Assembly (NCBI RefSeq): GCF_039962115.1
Contig: NZ_JAMPKJ010000007.1
Coordinates: 62,001-126,000, forward strand
From: Funiculus sociatus GB2-C1
Lineage (GTDB): Bacteria; Cyanobacteriota; Cyanobacteriia; Cyanobacteriales; FACHB-T130
Length of the DNA: 64,000 bases
Direction: 5' to 3'
Shown: positions 26,162 through 34,071 of the stretch, in pieces
How the letters are laid out: each line of letters opens with the position of its first letter
How positions within the stretch are numbered: position 1 is the stretch's first letter
Notes under the pieces: generated by a model
What the model saw: the letters and a program-made list of their open reading frames with translations, nothing else
What the model was told of the DNA's origin: nothing
Databases searched by the model: none
Made by a program: the position numbers and the translations under genes

Positions 26162-27159
26162 TTTACCTTTTGTAATTGCTGTACAAAGGACGGCTCGATC
26201 AGTTTTTGAATATCTAGTGCAGCGTTTAGCCCTCCAGTGCGAGTATAGAAGTCGGCGTAGAATTTGGCTGTATGATACAGCGACTCGGATGTAGAACCGG
26301 GAGTAAAGGCTTTTAAATTGTCTTGCAAAGTGTATAACTGGACTCCATCGGTGGAAACTTCTTCAGGTTTGAGGTTTAGTTTTTTGGCAATCAGTGCATT
26401 ACTTTCTTCTGGATGAGCCTTCCAGTAATCTTGGGCTTGGAACCAAGCTCGGATAAATGCTTGTATTTGAAGAGGGCGATCGCGTACTACCGAAGTGCGA
26501 AATGCGATGACATTCGGAAGCAATCCAGGTGTTTGCTTAGTGCTAAGTAGCACCTTTGCCCCGGCTTTAACCGCTTGCCCTGTGTAGGGTTGCCACGTAT
26601 TTCCAGCTTGAATGTCACCACTTTGTAAACCCGCTGGAACCGATTCTGGTTCTACATTGACGAGAGTCACGTCATTAGTGGTGAGGTGATTTTTGTGCAG
26701 CAAGGTGCTGATAAATAATTCTCCAAAATCACCTAATTTCGTGCCGATTCGCTTGCCTTTTAAGTCCTTCATACTTTTAATATCGCGCTGCACCACCAAA
26801 ACGTCCGCACCCGCTGATTGATCCGTCACCTGAGTAATCTGCACGTCAGGGTTTTTCCCAATAATGTTGATGATGCTACCCAAAGAGGTAGCGATCCCGT
26901 CGGTTCTGTCAGCACTGAAGGCAGAGATTGATTCTATGTAGTTTTCTATATAGACGGGTTCAACTTTCACCCCTTGAGCCGTGAAGAAACCTTTTTCGTA
27001 AGCGATCGCTATCGGAAAATTTCCAGGCCACAGATTGTAGATAACTCTCAGGGTCGGAAGCTCGCTTCGGGAACTAACAGTTGTCGTACTATTACAGGAG
27101 GTGATGAGTACAATGCTTAACAAGAAAAGAGATAGAAAGCGAAAAAATCGAGATTTCAT
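26158..27159 (-). CDS. Substrate-binding lipoprotein SBP-1 (NMT1/SsuA/NrtA-like)
   Basis: A 333-aa periplasmic binding protein of the NMT1/THI5-SsuA-TauA class. The ATG at 27159 gives a lipoprotein signal peptide with lipobox LITSC; nine further upstream codons are unlikely to be used. The core reads YNLWPGNFPIAIAYEKGFF, SAGADVLVVQRDIKS, LKGKRIGTKLGDFGELF and RAWFQAQDYW. Relatives bind nitrate, taurine, alkanesulfonates or thiamine precursors; the ligand here is not predictable. No permease or ATPase accompanies it. It overlaps the histidine kinase start by 4 nt and is fourth in order of transcription in the array. Confidence 0.9.
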   Translation of the reverse strand: MKSRFFRFLSLFLLSIVLITSCNSTTTVSSRSELPTLRVIYNLWPGNFPIAIAYEKGFFTAQGVKVEPVYIENYIESISAFSADRTDGIATSLGSIINIIGKNPDVQITQVTDQSAGADVLVVQRDIKSMKDLKGKRIGTKLGDFGELFISTLLHKNHLTTNDVTLVNVEPESVPAGLQSGDIQAGNTWQPYTGQAVKAGAKVLLSTKQTPGLLPNVIAFRTSVVRDRPLQIQAFIRAWFQAQDYWKAHPEESNALIAKKLNLKPEEVSTDGVQLYTLQDNLKAFTPGSTSESLYHTAKFYADFYTRTGGLNAALDIQKLIEPSFVQQLQKVN

Positions 27160-27206
27160 ACAGACCGATTGATTTTGTAACGGCATGGGAGTATATTAAT
27201 TAAGTG

Positions 27207-28208
27207 TCAGTTTCCCGATTGCAACTGCTGTACAAAAGAGGGATTAATCAGTTTTTGAATATCTGGTGTAGTGCTTAGCCCCCCGGTGCGAATCGAGAAG
27301 TCGGCATACAATTTGGTGGTATGGTACAACGACTCTTCTGTGGAGCCGGGAGTAAACGCCTTTAAGTTTTCTTTCAAGGTGGAAAGCTGAATGTTATCGG
27401 TTGAAACGGTCTCAGGTTTAATCTTCAGCCGCTTAGCAATCAGTGCTTTGCTTGCTTGGGGATTTGCTTTCCAGTAATCTTGGGCTTGGAACCAAGCTCG
27501 GACAAATGCTCTTATCTGTCCAGGGCGATCGCGTATTATATTGCTGCGAAACACAATGACATTCGGAATCAACCTAGGCGTTTGCTTACTGGTAAATAGT
27601 ACCTGCGCTCCGGCTTTCACTGCCTCTAATGTGTAGGGATACCAAGTTTGTCCGGCTTGAATATCACCGCTTTTTATGTGTGCTGGAATCGCTTCTCCTT
27701 CTATATCGACTAGCGTCACGTCATCGGTAGTAAGACCATTGCTCTCCAGCATCTTGACAACAAACAATTCTCCGTAGTCGCCTAACTTCACGCCGATTCG
27801 CTTGCCCTTCAAGTCAGCCACACTTTTAATATTGCGTTGCACCACTACGGTGTCAGCACCAGCCGATTGATCCGTCACCAGCACAATCTGCACCTCTGAG
27901 TTTTTCTCAATAATGCTCATCAGGCTACCCAAAGCCAGGGTAATCCCATCGTATTTGCCAGCACTGAAATCAGAGATAGACTGTAGATAGTTTTCTGAAT
28001 ACACAGGTTCAACTTTCACCCCACCAGCCGCCAGGAACCCTTTTTCTTGAGCGATCGCTATCGGAAAATACCCAGGCCACAGAGTGTAAACAACTTTCAA
28101 AGGCGGACTTTCTGGGCGGGAAGTCACCGTTGTTGTACGATTGCAAGCTGTAATGAGTAAAATGCTCAACAGAAAAAAAGATACAAAACGAAGAAATCGA
28201 GATTTCAT
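27207..28208 (-). CDS. Substrate-binding lipoprotein SBP-2
   Basis: A 333-aa paralogue with lipobox LITAC and the same two-lobe pattern (YTLWPGYFPIAIAQEKGFL; SAGADTVVVQRNIKS; GVKLGDYGELFVVKMLESNG). Its last 180 residues are almost identical to SBP-3, at DNA level too, while the N-terminal lobes differ, indicating a recent duplication or gene conversion. It lies 47 bp before SBP-1 and 51 bp after SBP-3 on the same strand. Divergent N-lobes with a shared C-lobe could mean altered ligand choice on a common scaffold (inference). Confidence 0.9.
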   Translation of the reverse strand: MKSRFLRFVSFFLLSILLITACNRTTTVTSRPESPPLKVVYTLWPGYFPIAIAQEKGFLAAGGVKVEPVYSENYLQSISDFSAGKYDGITLALGSLMSIIEKNSEVQIVLVTDQSAGADTVVVQRNIKSVADLKGKRIGVKLGDYGELFVVKMLESNGLTTDDVTLVDIEGEAIPAHIKSGDIQAGQTWYPYTLEAVKAGAQVLFTSKQTPRLIPNVIVFRSNIIRDRPGQIRAFVRAWFQAQDYWKANPQASKALIAKRLKIKPETVSTDNIQLSTLKENLKAFTPGSTEESLYHTTKLYADFSIRTGGLSTTPDIQKLINPSFVQQLQSGN

Positions 28209-28259
28209 TCAGACCTGCATTGATGCGTGTGAGTAAATGTAATCATATTGGCTTTTGTG

Positions 28260-29261
28260 TCAACTTCCCGATTGCAACTGCTGTATAAATGAAGGAACAA
28301 TCAGTTTTTGAATATCTGGTGCAGTGCTTAGCCCCCCGGTGCGAATCGAGAAGTCGGCATACAATTTGGTGGTATGGTACAACGACTCTTCTGTGGAGCC
28401 GGGAGTAAACGCCTTTAAGTTTTCTTTCAAGGTGGACAGCTGAATGTTATCGGTTGAAACGGTCTCAGGTTTAATCTTCAGCCGCTTAGCAATCAGTGCT
28501 TTGCTTGCTTGGGGATTTGCTTTCCAGTAATCTTGGGCTTGGAACCAAGCTCGGACAAATGCTCTTATCTGTCCAGGGCGATCGCGTATTATATTGCTAC
28601 GAAACACAATGACATTCGGAATCAACCTAGGCGTTTGCTTACTGGTAAATAGTACCTGCGCTCCGGCTTTCACTGCCTCTAATGTGTAGGGATACCAAGT
28701 TTGTCCGGCTTGAATATCACCGCTTTTTATGTGTGCTGGAATCGCTTCTCCTTCTATATCGACTAGCGTTACGTCATCGGTAGTAAGACCATTGCTCTCC
28801 AGCATCTTGACAACAAACAATTCTCCGTAGTCGCCTAACTTCACGCCGATTCGCTTGCCCTTCAAGTCAGCCATACTTTTAATATCCCGATGCACCACTA
28901 CGGTGTCAGCACCAGCCGATTGATCGGTTTCCAAGACAATGTGGATATCTGGGTTTTTCCCAATGATGCTCATCACACCACCCAATGTTACGATGATGCC
29001 ATCATATTTACCTGCACTAAAATCAGAAACAACCCCTAAATAGTTTTCTGAATACACAGGTTCAACTTCCACCCCCTGTTCTGCGAAAAATCCTTGTTCT
29101 GAAGCTATTTCCATCGGGAAATATCCAGGCCACAGATTGTAGGCAATTCGCAGGGGTGGAAGCTCAGGCTTAGAGGTTATAGAGGTTCTACCATTGCAGG
29201 CTGTAACCAGCACAATGCTGAGCAATAAAAGAGACACAAAGCGGAAAAATTGAAATTTCAT
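28260..29261 (-). CDS. Substrate-binding lipoprotein SBP-3
   Basis: A 333-aa paralogue from the ATG at 29261 (MKFQFFRFVSLLLLS, lipobox LVTAC). The frame extends 26 codons further upstream, but that part overlaps the end of SBP-4 and precedes the signal peptide, so it is not used. The N-terminal lobe (YNLWPGYFPMEIASEQGFF; IVTLGGVMSIIG) differs from SBP-2, whereas the stretch from ADLKGKRIGVKLGDYG to FSIRTGGLST is identical in amino acids. Same family and same ligand uncertainty as its neighbours. Confidence 0.9.
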   Translation of the reverse strand: MKFQFFRFVSLLLLSIVLVTACNGRTSITSKPELPPLRIAYNLWPGYFPMEIASEQGFFAEQGVEVEPVYSENYLGVVSDFSAGKYDGIIVTLGGVMSIIGKNPDIHIVLETDQSAGADTVVVHRDIKSMADLKGKRIGVKLGDYGELFVVKMLESNGLTTDDVTLVDIEGEAIPAHIKSGDIQAGQTWYPYTLEAVKAGAQVLFTSKQTPRLIPNVIVFRSNIIRDRPGQIRAFVRAWFQAQDYWKANPQASKALIAKRLKIKPETVSTDNIQLSTLKENLKAFTPGSTEESLYHTTKLYADFSIRTGGLSTAPDIQKLIVPSFIQQLQSGS

Positions 29262-29310
29262 ATTAAATGACTTTTGATGTTTAAATGCATGAAATAATGC
29301 TATTTTTTTG

Positions 29311-30309
29311 TCATTTTCCTGCCTGCAACGGCTGCACAAAAGAAGGATTAATCAGTTTTTGAATATCTGGGGCAGTGGTTAGCCCTCCGGTGCGAATATA
29401 GAAGTCAGCGTACAATTTTGCGGTATGGTACAACGACTTGGTTGTAGAACCGGGAGTAAACGCTTTTAAGTTGTCTTTTAAGGTGTACAACTTGACACCC
29501 TCAGTAGAAACTTCTTCGGGTTTGATGGAGAGCGTTTTCGCAATCAGTGCTTTACTTTCTTCGGGATTTGCCTGCCAATAGTCTTGAGCTTGAAACCAGG
29601 CGCGAATAAATGCTTGAACGTCTTTTGGGCGATCGCGTACTACCGAGGTGCGAAACACAATTACACTTGAAATTAAACCGGGTGTATCCTTACTGCTGAA
29701 TAATACTCGCCCTCCAGATTGGGTAACTTCAGATAGGTACGGTTCCCAAGTATGTCCTGCTTGAATATCACCGCTCTTAAAACGTGCTGGAACCGATTCT
29801 CCTTCTACGTTGACTAGGGTTACATCATCGGTAGTCAAACCATGTTGCTGGAGCATTTCGCTCACAAATAATTCTCCTTCGCCTAACCTGACTCCGAGCC
29901 GCTTGCCTTTCAAGTCAGCGACACTTTTAACATCCGGGCGAGCTACAATTGAGTCCGAACCAGCCGATTCATCAGTTGCGATCGCAATCTGCACATCTGG
30001 GTTTTTCCCAATAATGCTCATCAGGCTACCTACTGTGAGGGCGACTCCATCATATTTTCCAGCAGCGAACTCAGACACCGAATCTAAAAAGTTTTGGATA
30101 TAGACGGGTTTGACTTTCACCCCTTGAGCCGTGAAGAATTCTTTTTCAGATGCGATCGCTATCGGAAACAGTCCAGGCCACAGATTGTAGCCGACTTCCA
30201 AGGGCGGCTGTTCTGGGCGGGAAGTTACGATTGTCGTACCATTGCAAGCTGTGACGAGTACCAGGCTTAGCAAGAAAAGGGACGCAAAGCGGAGAAGTCG
30301 AGATTTCAT
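29311..30309 (-). CDS. Substrate-binding lipoprotein SBP-4 (first gene of the array)
   Basis: A 332-aa paralogue with signal peptide and lipobox LVTAC (MKSRLLRFASLFLLSLVL). The core motifs are YNLWPGLFPIAIASEKEFF, SAGSDSIVARPDVKS and RAWFQAQDYWQANPEESK. It is the most diverged of the four: the loop after GVRLGEGELF is one residue shorter and the hinge reads SGGRVLFSSKDTPGL. It stands first in the direction of transcription, so the operon promoter should lie in the spacer beyond 30309. Confidence 0.9.
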   Translation of the reverse strand: MKSRLLRFASLFLLSLVLVTACNGTTIVTSRPEQPPLEVGYNLWPGLFPIAIASEKEFFTAQGVKVKPVYIQNFLDSVSEFAAGKYDGVALTVGSLMSIIGKNPDVQIAIATDESAGSDSIVARPDVKSVADLKGKRLGVRLGEGELFVSEMLQQHGLTTDDVTLVNVEGESVPARFKSGDIQAGHTWEPYLSEVTQSGGRVLFSSKDTPGLISSVIVFRTSVVRDRPKDVQAFIRAWFQAQDYWQANPEESKALIAKTLSIKPEEVSTEGVKLYTLKDNLKAFTPGSTTKSLYHTAKLYADFYIRTGGLTTAPDIQKLINPSFVQPLQAGK

Positions 30310-30798
30310 AAAACTAAATTTGTGACTGAACTAGAGTCCTACTGCCTTTCGCAGTTAATCTAATAGGATGGCGATTCTTAACTCCTGCGCTTGTCTTGGG
30401 GATTGATCGCTGTCCAGAACGCTTGGTGACGTTTCCCTCCGCTGAGCCAAGAGTTGAGTGATGCGCTAAGAAGGCTACCGCCTCCGGTTCCTTTCTTAGA
30501 GTTCCCAATTTTGTCTAAGATTTAACGGTGGTATTGTATATCTGTGGTTGATGGTGTTGGTATCAATGCAGGTCAATTAGTTTACAAGTGAATCCACAAT
30601 TGCAAAACACCTTTGCCTTGCGATTACGGTCTGGTGTATGAGATAACGCGACTTGGTATAAGTAGATTAAGCACAAATCAATATAAAATCCCTCGAACAA
30701 GCGCGAGTGCAGCCCTTGAGGTAAGCGATTTTTCTTGAGTTGAACAAATAACTCTACTCAACCAGTCCATCCATTTAAAATTCAGGGGGAATGGCCTA
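30310..30798. other. Divergent spacer upstream of the SBP array
   Basis: About 490 bp between divergent genes; it should hold the promoter of the binding-protein/kinase operon. A 64-codon minus-strand frame (30314-30508) is open but has no recognisable motif; a role as a small gene or a transposon remnant is unproven. No clear promoter boxes, tRNA or repeat array are seen. Confidence 0.4.
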
Positions 30799-31005
30799 AT
30801 GACCATTTGGGTAAACGAACAAATCGATCCGTCTGGTATGATCCATGCTTGCATTGCCTGTTGTAATGAGGAGCAGGCAAAAGATTGTCATGATTCCTAT
30901 AAACAGAACTTGACTGAAGTTCAAAAATGTGCAGGTTGGATTGCTAGATTGCGGACAGTTGATTCTTGGGACGAAGTGCCAGTTAACGCCCTAAAGCTAG
31001 ATTAA
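30799..31005 (+). CDS. Small cysteine-containing protein of unknown function
   Basis: A 68-aa soluble protein, MTIWVNEQIDPSGMIHAC, with five cysteines, four of them in the first third (HACIACC and KDC), suggesting a metal site or redox role (inference). GGGGGAA about 12 nt upstream supports the ATG at 30799. Ends VPVNALKLD. I do not recognise a named family. It stands alone with large spacers on both sides. Confidence 0.65.
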   Translation: MTIWVNEQIDPSGMIHACIACCNEEQAKDCHDSYKQNLTEVQKCAGWIARLRTVDSWDEVPVNALKLD

Positions 31006-31336
31006 TAATCGATGAAAGCTCTTGTTGATTAGCTCTTTCGTCAGCGGTGTGCGTCGGATCATCTGGAGTTTGGCAAATAAATTTGCCAAATAATCTGGAA
31101 AACTGCGACTTCAGTTGTAGATAAATTTGGCTCTTCTGACTTTGTGGCGATAAACAAAAGTGATTACTGATGTCATGCCGCTCCTGAGAAGTTAGGTATT
31201 TCTTGTTACTGTTTTTACCATAACTTCAGTAAAGCCAAACAGTTGTTGCTTACGCGAATTGCAAGTTCAGCGTAGTGTAAAATTTAGCTTTGTAAAACTC
31301 ACTTTTTGACGCTCTTAAGCGCATCTATTACACACC
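31006..31336. other. Spacer with a tight palindrome at 31069-31090
   Basis: TTTGGCAAAT (31069-31078) and ATTTGCCAAA (31081-31090) form a perfect 10-bp inverted repeat with only 2 nt between, more like a protein-binding operator than a terminator. Otherwise nothing is recognised. Confidence 0.4.
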
Positions 31337-31903
31337 ATGATCCAAAAACATTCTCGATTTGGTGCCACACTCCTTTTACTATCTGGCACACTAGCATTTA
31401 CCACTGTTGCCTATAACAGTTATGGGGACACCTCTGAAAAAGTTTTAGCAGCTGCTTTAGACTCATCTCTAAATGAACGTCCCGCAAGCACAAACCAATT
31501 GGCTCAAAGAAGAGAGCGTTTGGAACAAAGAAGGAACCAACAGATATTTGAAGTTCCAATTATAGGACGGCAGTCGGGAATACCCGTAGTTGAAGTTACT
31601 TTTAACAACAGGCGTAGATTCCCGATGATGGTAGATACTGGAGCAAGTGTAACAATAATTACCCCACAGATGGCAAATCAAATAGGGTTTCGCAAGACTG
31701 GTACAACACGAGTAAAAGTAGCTAATGGTGAGACTATTGAAGTACCAGTAGGACGTGTATCTTCTATTGACGTAGGCGGTGCTGTAATAGAAGATTTTAC
31801 AGTTTTAGTAGCCGGAGCGCCACTTTTAGGACAAAACTTTTTCAGCGGTTATAACGTGACGATGCGGCAAAACATGATTGTGTTTAGAGAACGGCGGAGG
31901 TAA
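31337..31903 (+). CDS. Exported retropepsin-like aspartic protease family protein
   Basis: A 188-aa protein with an N-terminal hydrophobic signal segment (ATLLLLSGTLAFTTVAY), an Arg/Gln-rich linker (LAQRRERLEQRRNQQ) and a single aspartyl-protease-like domain (about 72-185). The active-site motif is MMVDTGASVTIITPQMA, followed by VEVTFNNRR-type strands and the GAPLLGQNFFSGY region that ends such domains. Single-domain enzymes must dimerise, like retropepsin. Substrate unknown; acts outside the cytoplasm. The stop codon is followed directly by an AGGTAAA heptamer palindrome. Confidence 0.88.
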   Translation: MIQKHSRFGATLLLLSGTLAFTTVAYNSYGDTSEKVLAAALDSSLNERPASTNQLAQRRERLEQRRNQQIFEVPIIGRQSGIPVVEVTFNNRRRFPMMVDTGASVTIITPQMANQIGFRKTGTTRVKVANGETIEVPVGRVSSIDVGGAVIEDFTVLVAGAPLLGQNFFSGYNVTMRQNMIVFRERRR

Positions 31904-31955
31904 AAGGTAAAAGGTAAAAGGTAAAAAAGTCCTTCTTTTTACCTTTTACCTTTTA
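31898..31955 (+). terminator. AGGTAAA heptamer palindrome downstream of the protease gene
   Basis: Four tandem AGGTAAA units, then AAAGTCCTTC, then their reverse complement (TTTTACC units). This forms a long AT-rich stem directly after the stop. It has the same architecture as the GCTAAT palindromes after other genes, with a different sequence. Confidence 0.6.
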
Positions 31956-31986
31956 TTAGCCAAAAATTGAAAAAAGATTTTGTTTA

Positions 31987-32169
31987 CTATTGCACTTTTA
32001 AGCCAGAAACGCGGGTAACTTGACAAGGAGCGATGATTTCTAAATCTTTGACGGCAGGTTGAGCATCATAGAGGAGAGCATTTAAGAAACTGATCAGAAG
32101 CTTCTTACTTTGCGGAGAACCAAAGATTTTCTTGAAAGCATAATCAGTTTTAGGATTAATGAAGGACAT
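31987..32169 (-). pseudogene. N-terminal fragment of an Rpn/PD-(D/E)XK transposase-like nuclease
   Basis: MSFINPKTDYAFKKIFGSPQ, then LISFLNALLYD and LEIIAPCQV match the N-terminus of the Rpn family of recombination-promoting nucleases (PD-(D/E)XK family transposases), normally 250-310 aa. After 60 residues the frame ends at a stop where relatives continue into the catalytic core, and no continuation is found in the 80 bp downstream. A decayed remnant. Confidence 0.75.
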
Positions 32170-32203
32170 AATTGGTAATTAGTAATTGGCCACAAGCTTA
32201 ATT

Positions 32204-33292
32204 TTAAGTGTGTTTAGGTGGGCGGAACTTGCGGGAACTGATGGGAATAAGAATTTGACTGAGCATTCGCAATTGTTCAGCCGTACCCATGCAAATTAGT
32301 AAATCTTTAGGCATTAATTGAGTTTCCCCAGTGGGGCCGCCAATAAGAGTGCCATCAGCGCGACGAATCGCGAGAACTAAAGCACCAGATTGCGATCGCA
32401 ACCTCGCTTCCCTTAAAGATTGCCCAACAACCGGACAACTTTGGGGATCGATCAGAAACTCTTCCATATAAAAAGCCCGATCTGTCCCTGTGAGAATCCC
32501 ATCCACAAAATCCATCACCTGGGGTCTAAGGGCAGCAGCAGCCATGCGTCTACCGCCAGTAATATAAGGAGAAACAACAGCATCAGCCCCAGCGCGTTGC
32601 AACTTTTGTACAGCTTCTTCCGTACTAGCACGCGCGATCGCGCGAATTTGCGGATTCAGCGTTTTTGCCGAAAGCACCGTATAAAGATTTTCCGCATCCG
32701 AAGGTAACGCCGCCACCAAACAAATCGCCCGCTCAATTCGTACCCGATGCAGAGTATCATCCAGAGTAGCATCGCCCTGTACGGCAATATAACCCAGCCC
32801 CTGAGACTCCTCTACTTGCTCTGGCTGAGAGTCAATAATCACAAACGGAATTCCCTCGGCAGCAAATTCTACAGCAATGTGCCGCCCGGTGCGACCAAAT
32901 CCACAAAGGATGTAATGTTCATTTAAGGAATCCACCAAACGCCTCCGTTGCCTCAGTAGTATTCCTTCTTGAAAGTAGCCTTGGATCAGGGCTTCTGTAA
33001 ACCGATTGACGATATAACCAATGCTGACCACACCCATCAAAATCAGGGTAATGGTAAACAGCCGACCGCGATCGCCTAAAGGATTAGTTTCCCCATACCC
33101 CACAGTTGCCAAGGTGATCACAGTCATATATGCTGCGTCTGACCACGACCAGCCCTCAACCAGCTTATACCAGAGAGTGCCGCCGAGGGCTACGCCGCCG
33201 AGAGCGATCGTCCCGCCAATTAGCTCTTGGCGGATACGTCGATATTTTTGTTCAAGTGCTGTCCGAGAATCGCGTACAGTTCCTGTACTCAC
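32204..33292 (-). CDS. Potassium channel with RCK (TrkA-N/TrkA-C) regulatory domains
   Basis: A 362-aa two-transmembrane K+ channel. Span 1 at about 24-45, selectivity filter in ITLATVGYGETNP, span 2 about 77-97, then a cytoplasmic RCK domain with Rossmann fingerprint ILCGFGRTGRHIA and DATLDDTL, and a TrkA-C domain (about 275-355). This MthK-like layout forms tetramers gated by a cytoplasmic ring; ligand (nucleotide or Ca) unknown. It is divergent from a second TrkA-type gene about 100 bp away and near a CPA1 antiporter, making a K+/H+ homeostasis neighbourhood. Confidence 0.93.
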   Translation of the reverse strand: MSTGTVRDSRTALEQKYRRIRQELIGGTIALGGVALGGTLWYKLVEGWSWSDAAYMTVITLATVGYGETNPLGDRGRLFTITLILMGVVSIGYIVNRFTEALIQGYFQEGILLRQRRRLVDSLNEHYILCGFGRTGRHIAVEFAAEGIPFVIIDSQPEQVEESQGLGYIAVQGDATLDDTLHRVRIERAICLVAALPSDAENLYTVLSAKTLNPQIRAIARASTEEAVQKLQRAGADAVVSPYITGGRRMAAAALRPQVMDFVDGILTGTDRAFYMEEFLIDPQSCPVVGQSLREARLRSQSGALVLAIRRADGTLIGGPTGETQLMPKDLLICMGTAEQLRMLSQILIPISSRKFRPPKHT

Positions 33293-33393
33293 TTAGGTCA
33301 AAATAGGGGTAAAAAAAATGAGGATTCCATCGCAGGATAACTGTTCCCAACTTGTAAAGTGAAACATAAAGTCAACATTCGTAGAGATCAACT

Positions 33394-34071
33394 ATGTACG
33401 TACTCATTGGCGGAGCCGGACTTGTTGGGTTGGATTTGGCGGAACGGCTAGTAGAGCTGGGGCATACCGTCGCCGTAATTGATATCGATCCGAGTGCCTG
33501 CCGTTATGCCCGCGAAGAAGTCGGCGCAATGGCTTTTGAAGGCAGTGCTGTCAGTACCGAAGTGCTATTAGAAGCCGGGATTCACAAAGCTGATGCCGTA
33601 GCAGCCGTTCTCCGGCACGATGCCTTAAATCTAGCAATGGTCACTCTCGCTAAACACTACGGCGTTTCCCATATTGTGAGTCGAATGCGCCACCGTGATT
33701 TTGCCGAACCTCTACGCCTTGTCGGGGCTTCTCATATCATCAGTACCGTCGATTTAGGAGTTTCCACAATGGTGAATGCGATTGAGTATCCTGAAGTAGA
33801 ATCAATGATGCACTTTGAGCAGGGTCAAATAGAAGTTTTAAAACTCTCGATTCCAGAAAAGTGCTATGTTGTCGGTCTTACCGTTGCTGAAATCGCTCAA
33901 GAACCCCAATTTCCTACAGGCTCTTTAATTATTGGTTATCAATCCCATCCCCACATGGATTTAGAGATTCCCAACGGGAGTACAGTGTTAGAACCGGGAG
34001 CGACGATATTAATGGTGACGAAGCCAGGGTCATTACATCAAGCCATTGATTTTATCAACGGTTGTACCTAA
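33394..34071 (+). CDS. TrkA-family potassium uptake regulatory protein
   Basis: A 225-aa soluble protein with an N-terminal NAD-binding fold (YVLIGGAGLVGLDLAERL, then AVIDIDPSACRYA) and a C-terminal TrkA-C domain (about 140-220). Such KtrA/TrkA proteins gate K+ transporters or channels by nucleotide binding. No Ktr/Trk membrane subunit is adjacent; possible partners are the neighbouring channel or antiporter. Start ATG at 33394. Its stop codon overlaps the stop of the convergent antiporter gene (34068-34071). Confidence 0.9.
   Translation: MYVLIGGAGLVGLDLAERLVELGHTVAVIDIDPSACRYAREEVGAMAFEGSAVSTEVLLEAGIHKADAVAAVLRHDALNLAMVTLAKHYGVSHIVSRMRHRDFAEPLRLVGASHIISTVDLGVSTMVNAIEYPEVESMMHFEQGQIEVLKLSIPEKCYVVGLTVAEIAQEPQFPTGSLIIGYQSHPHMDLEIPNGSTVLEPGATILMVTKPGSLHQAIDFINGCT

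Noticed and set aside
30314-30508. 64-codon minus-strand frame upstream of the SBP array
   Set aside because: No motif, no ribosome binding site and no family I recognise; it overlaps the region expected to hold the operon promoter. Possibly a transposon scrap, but unsupported.
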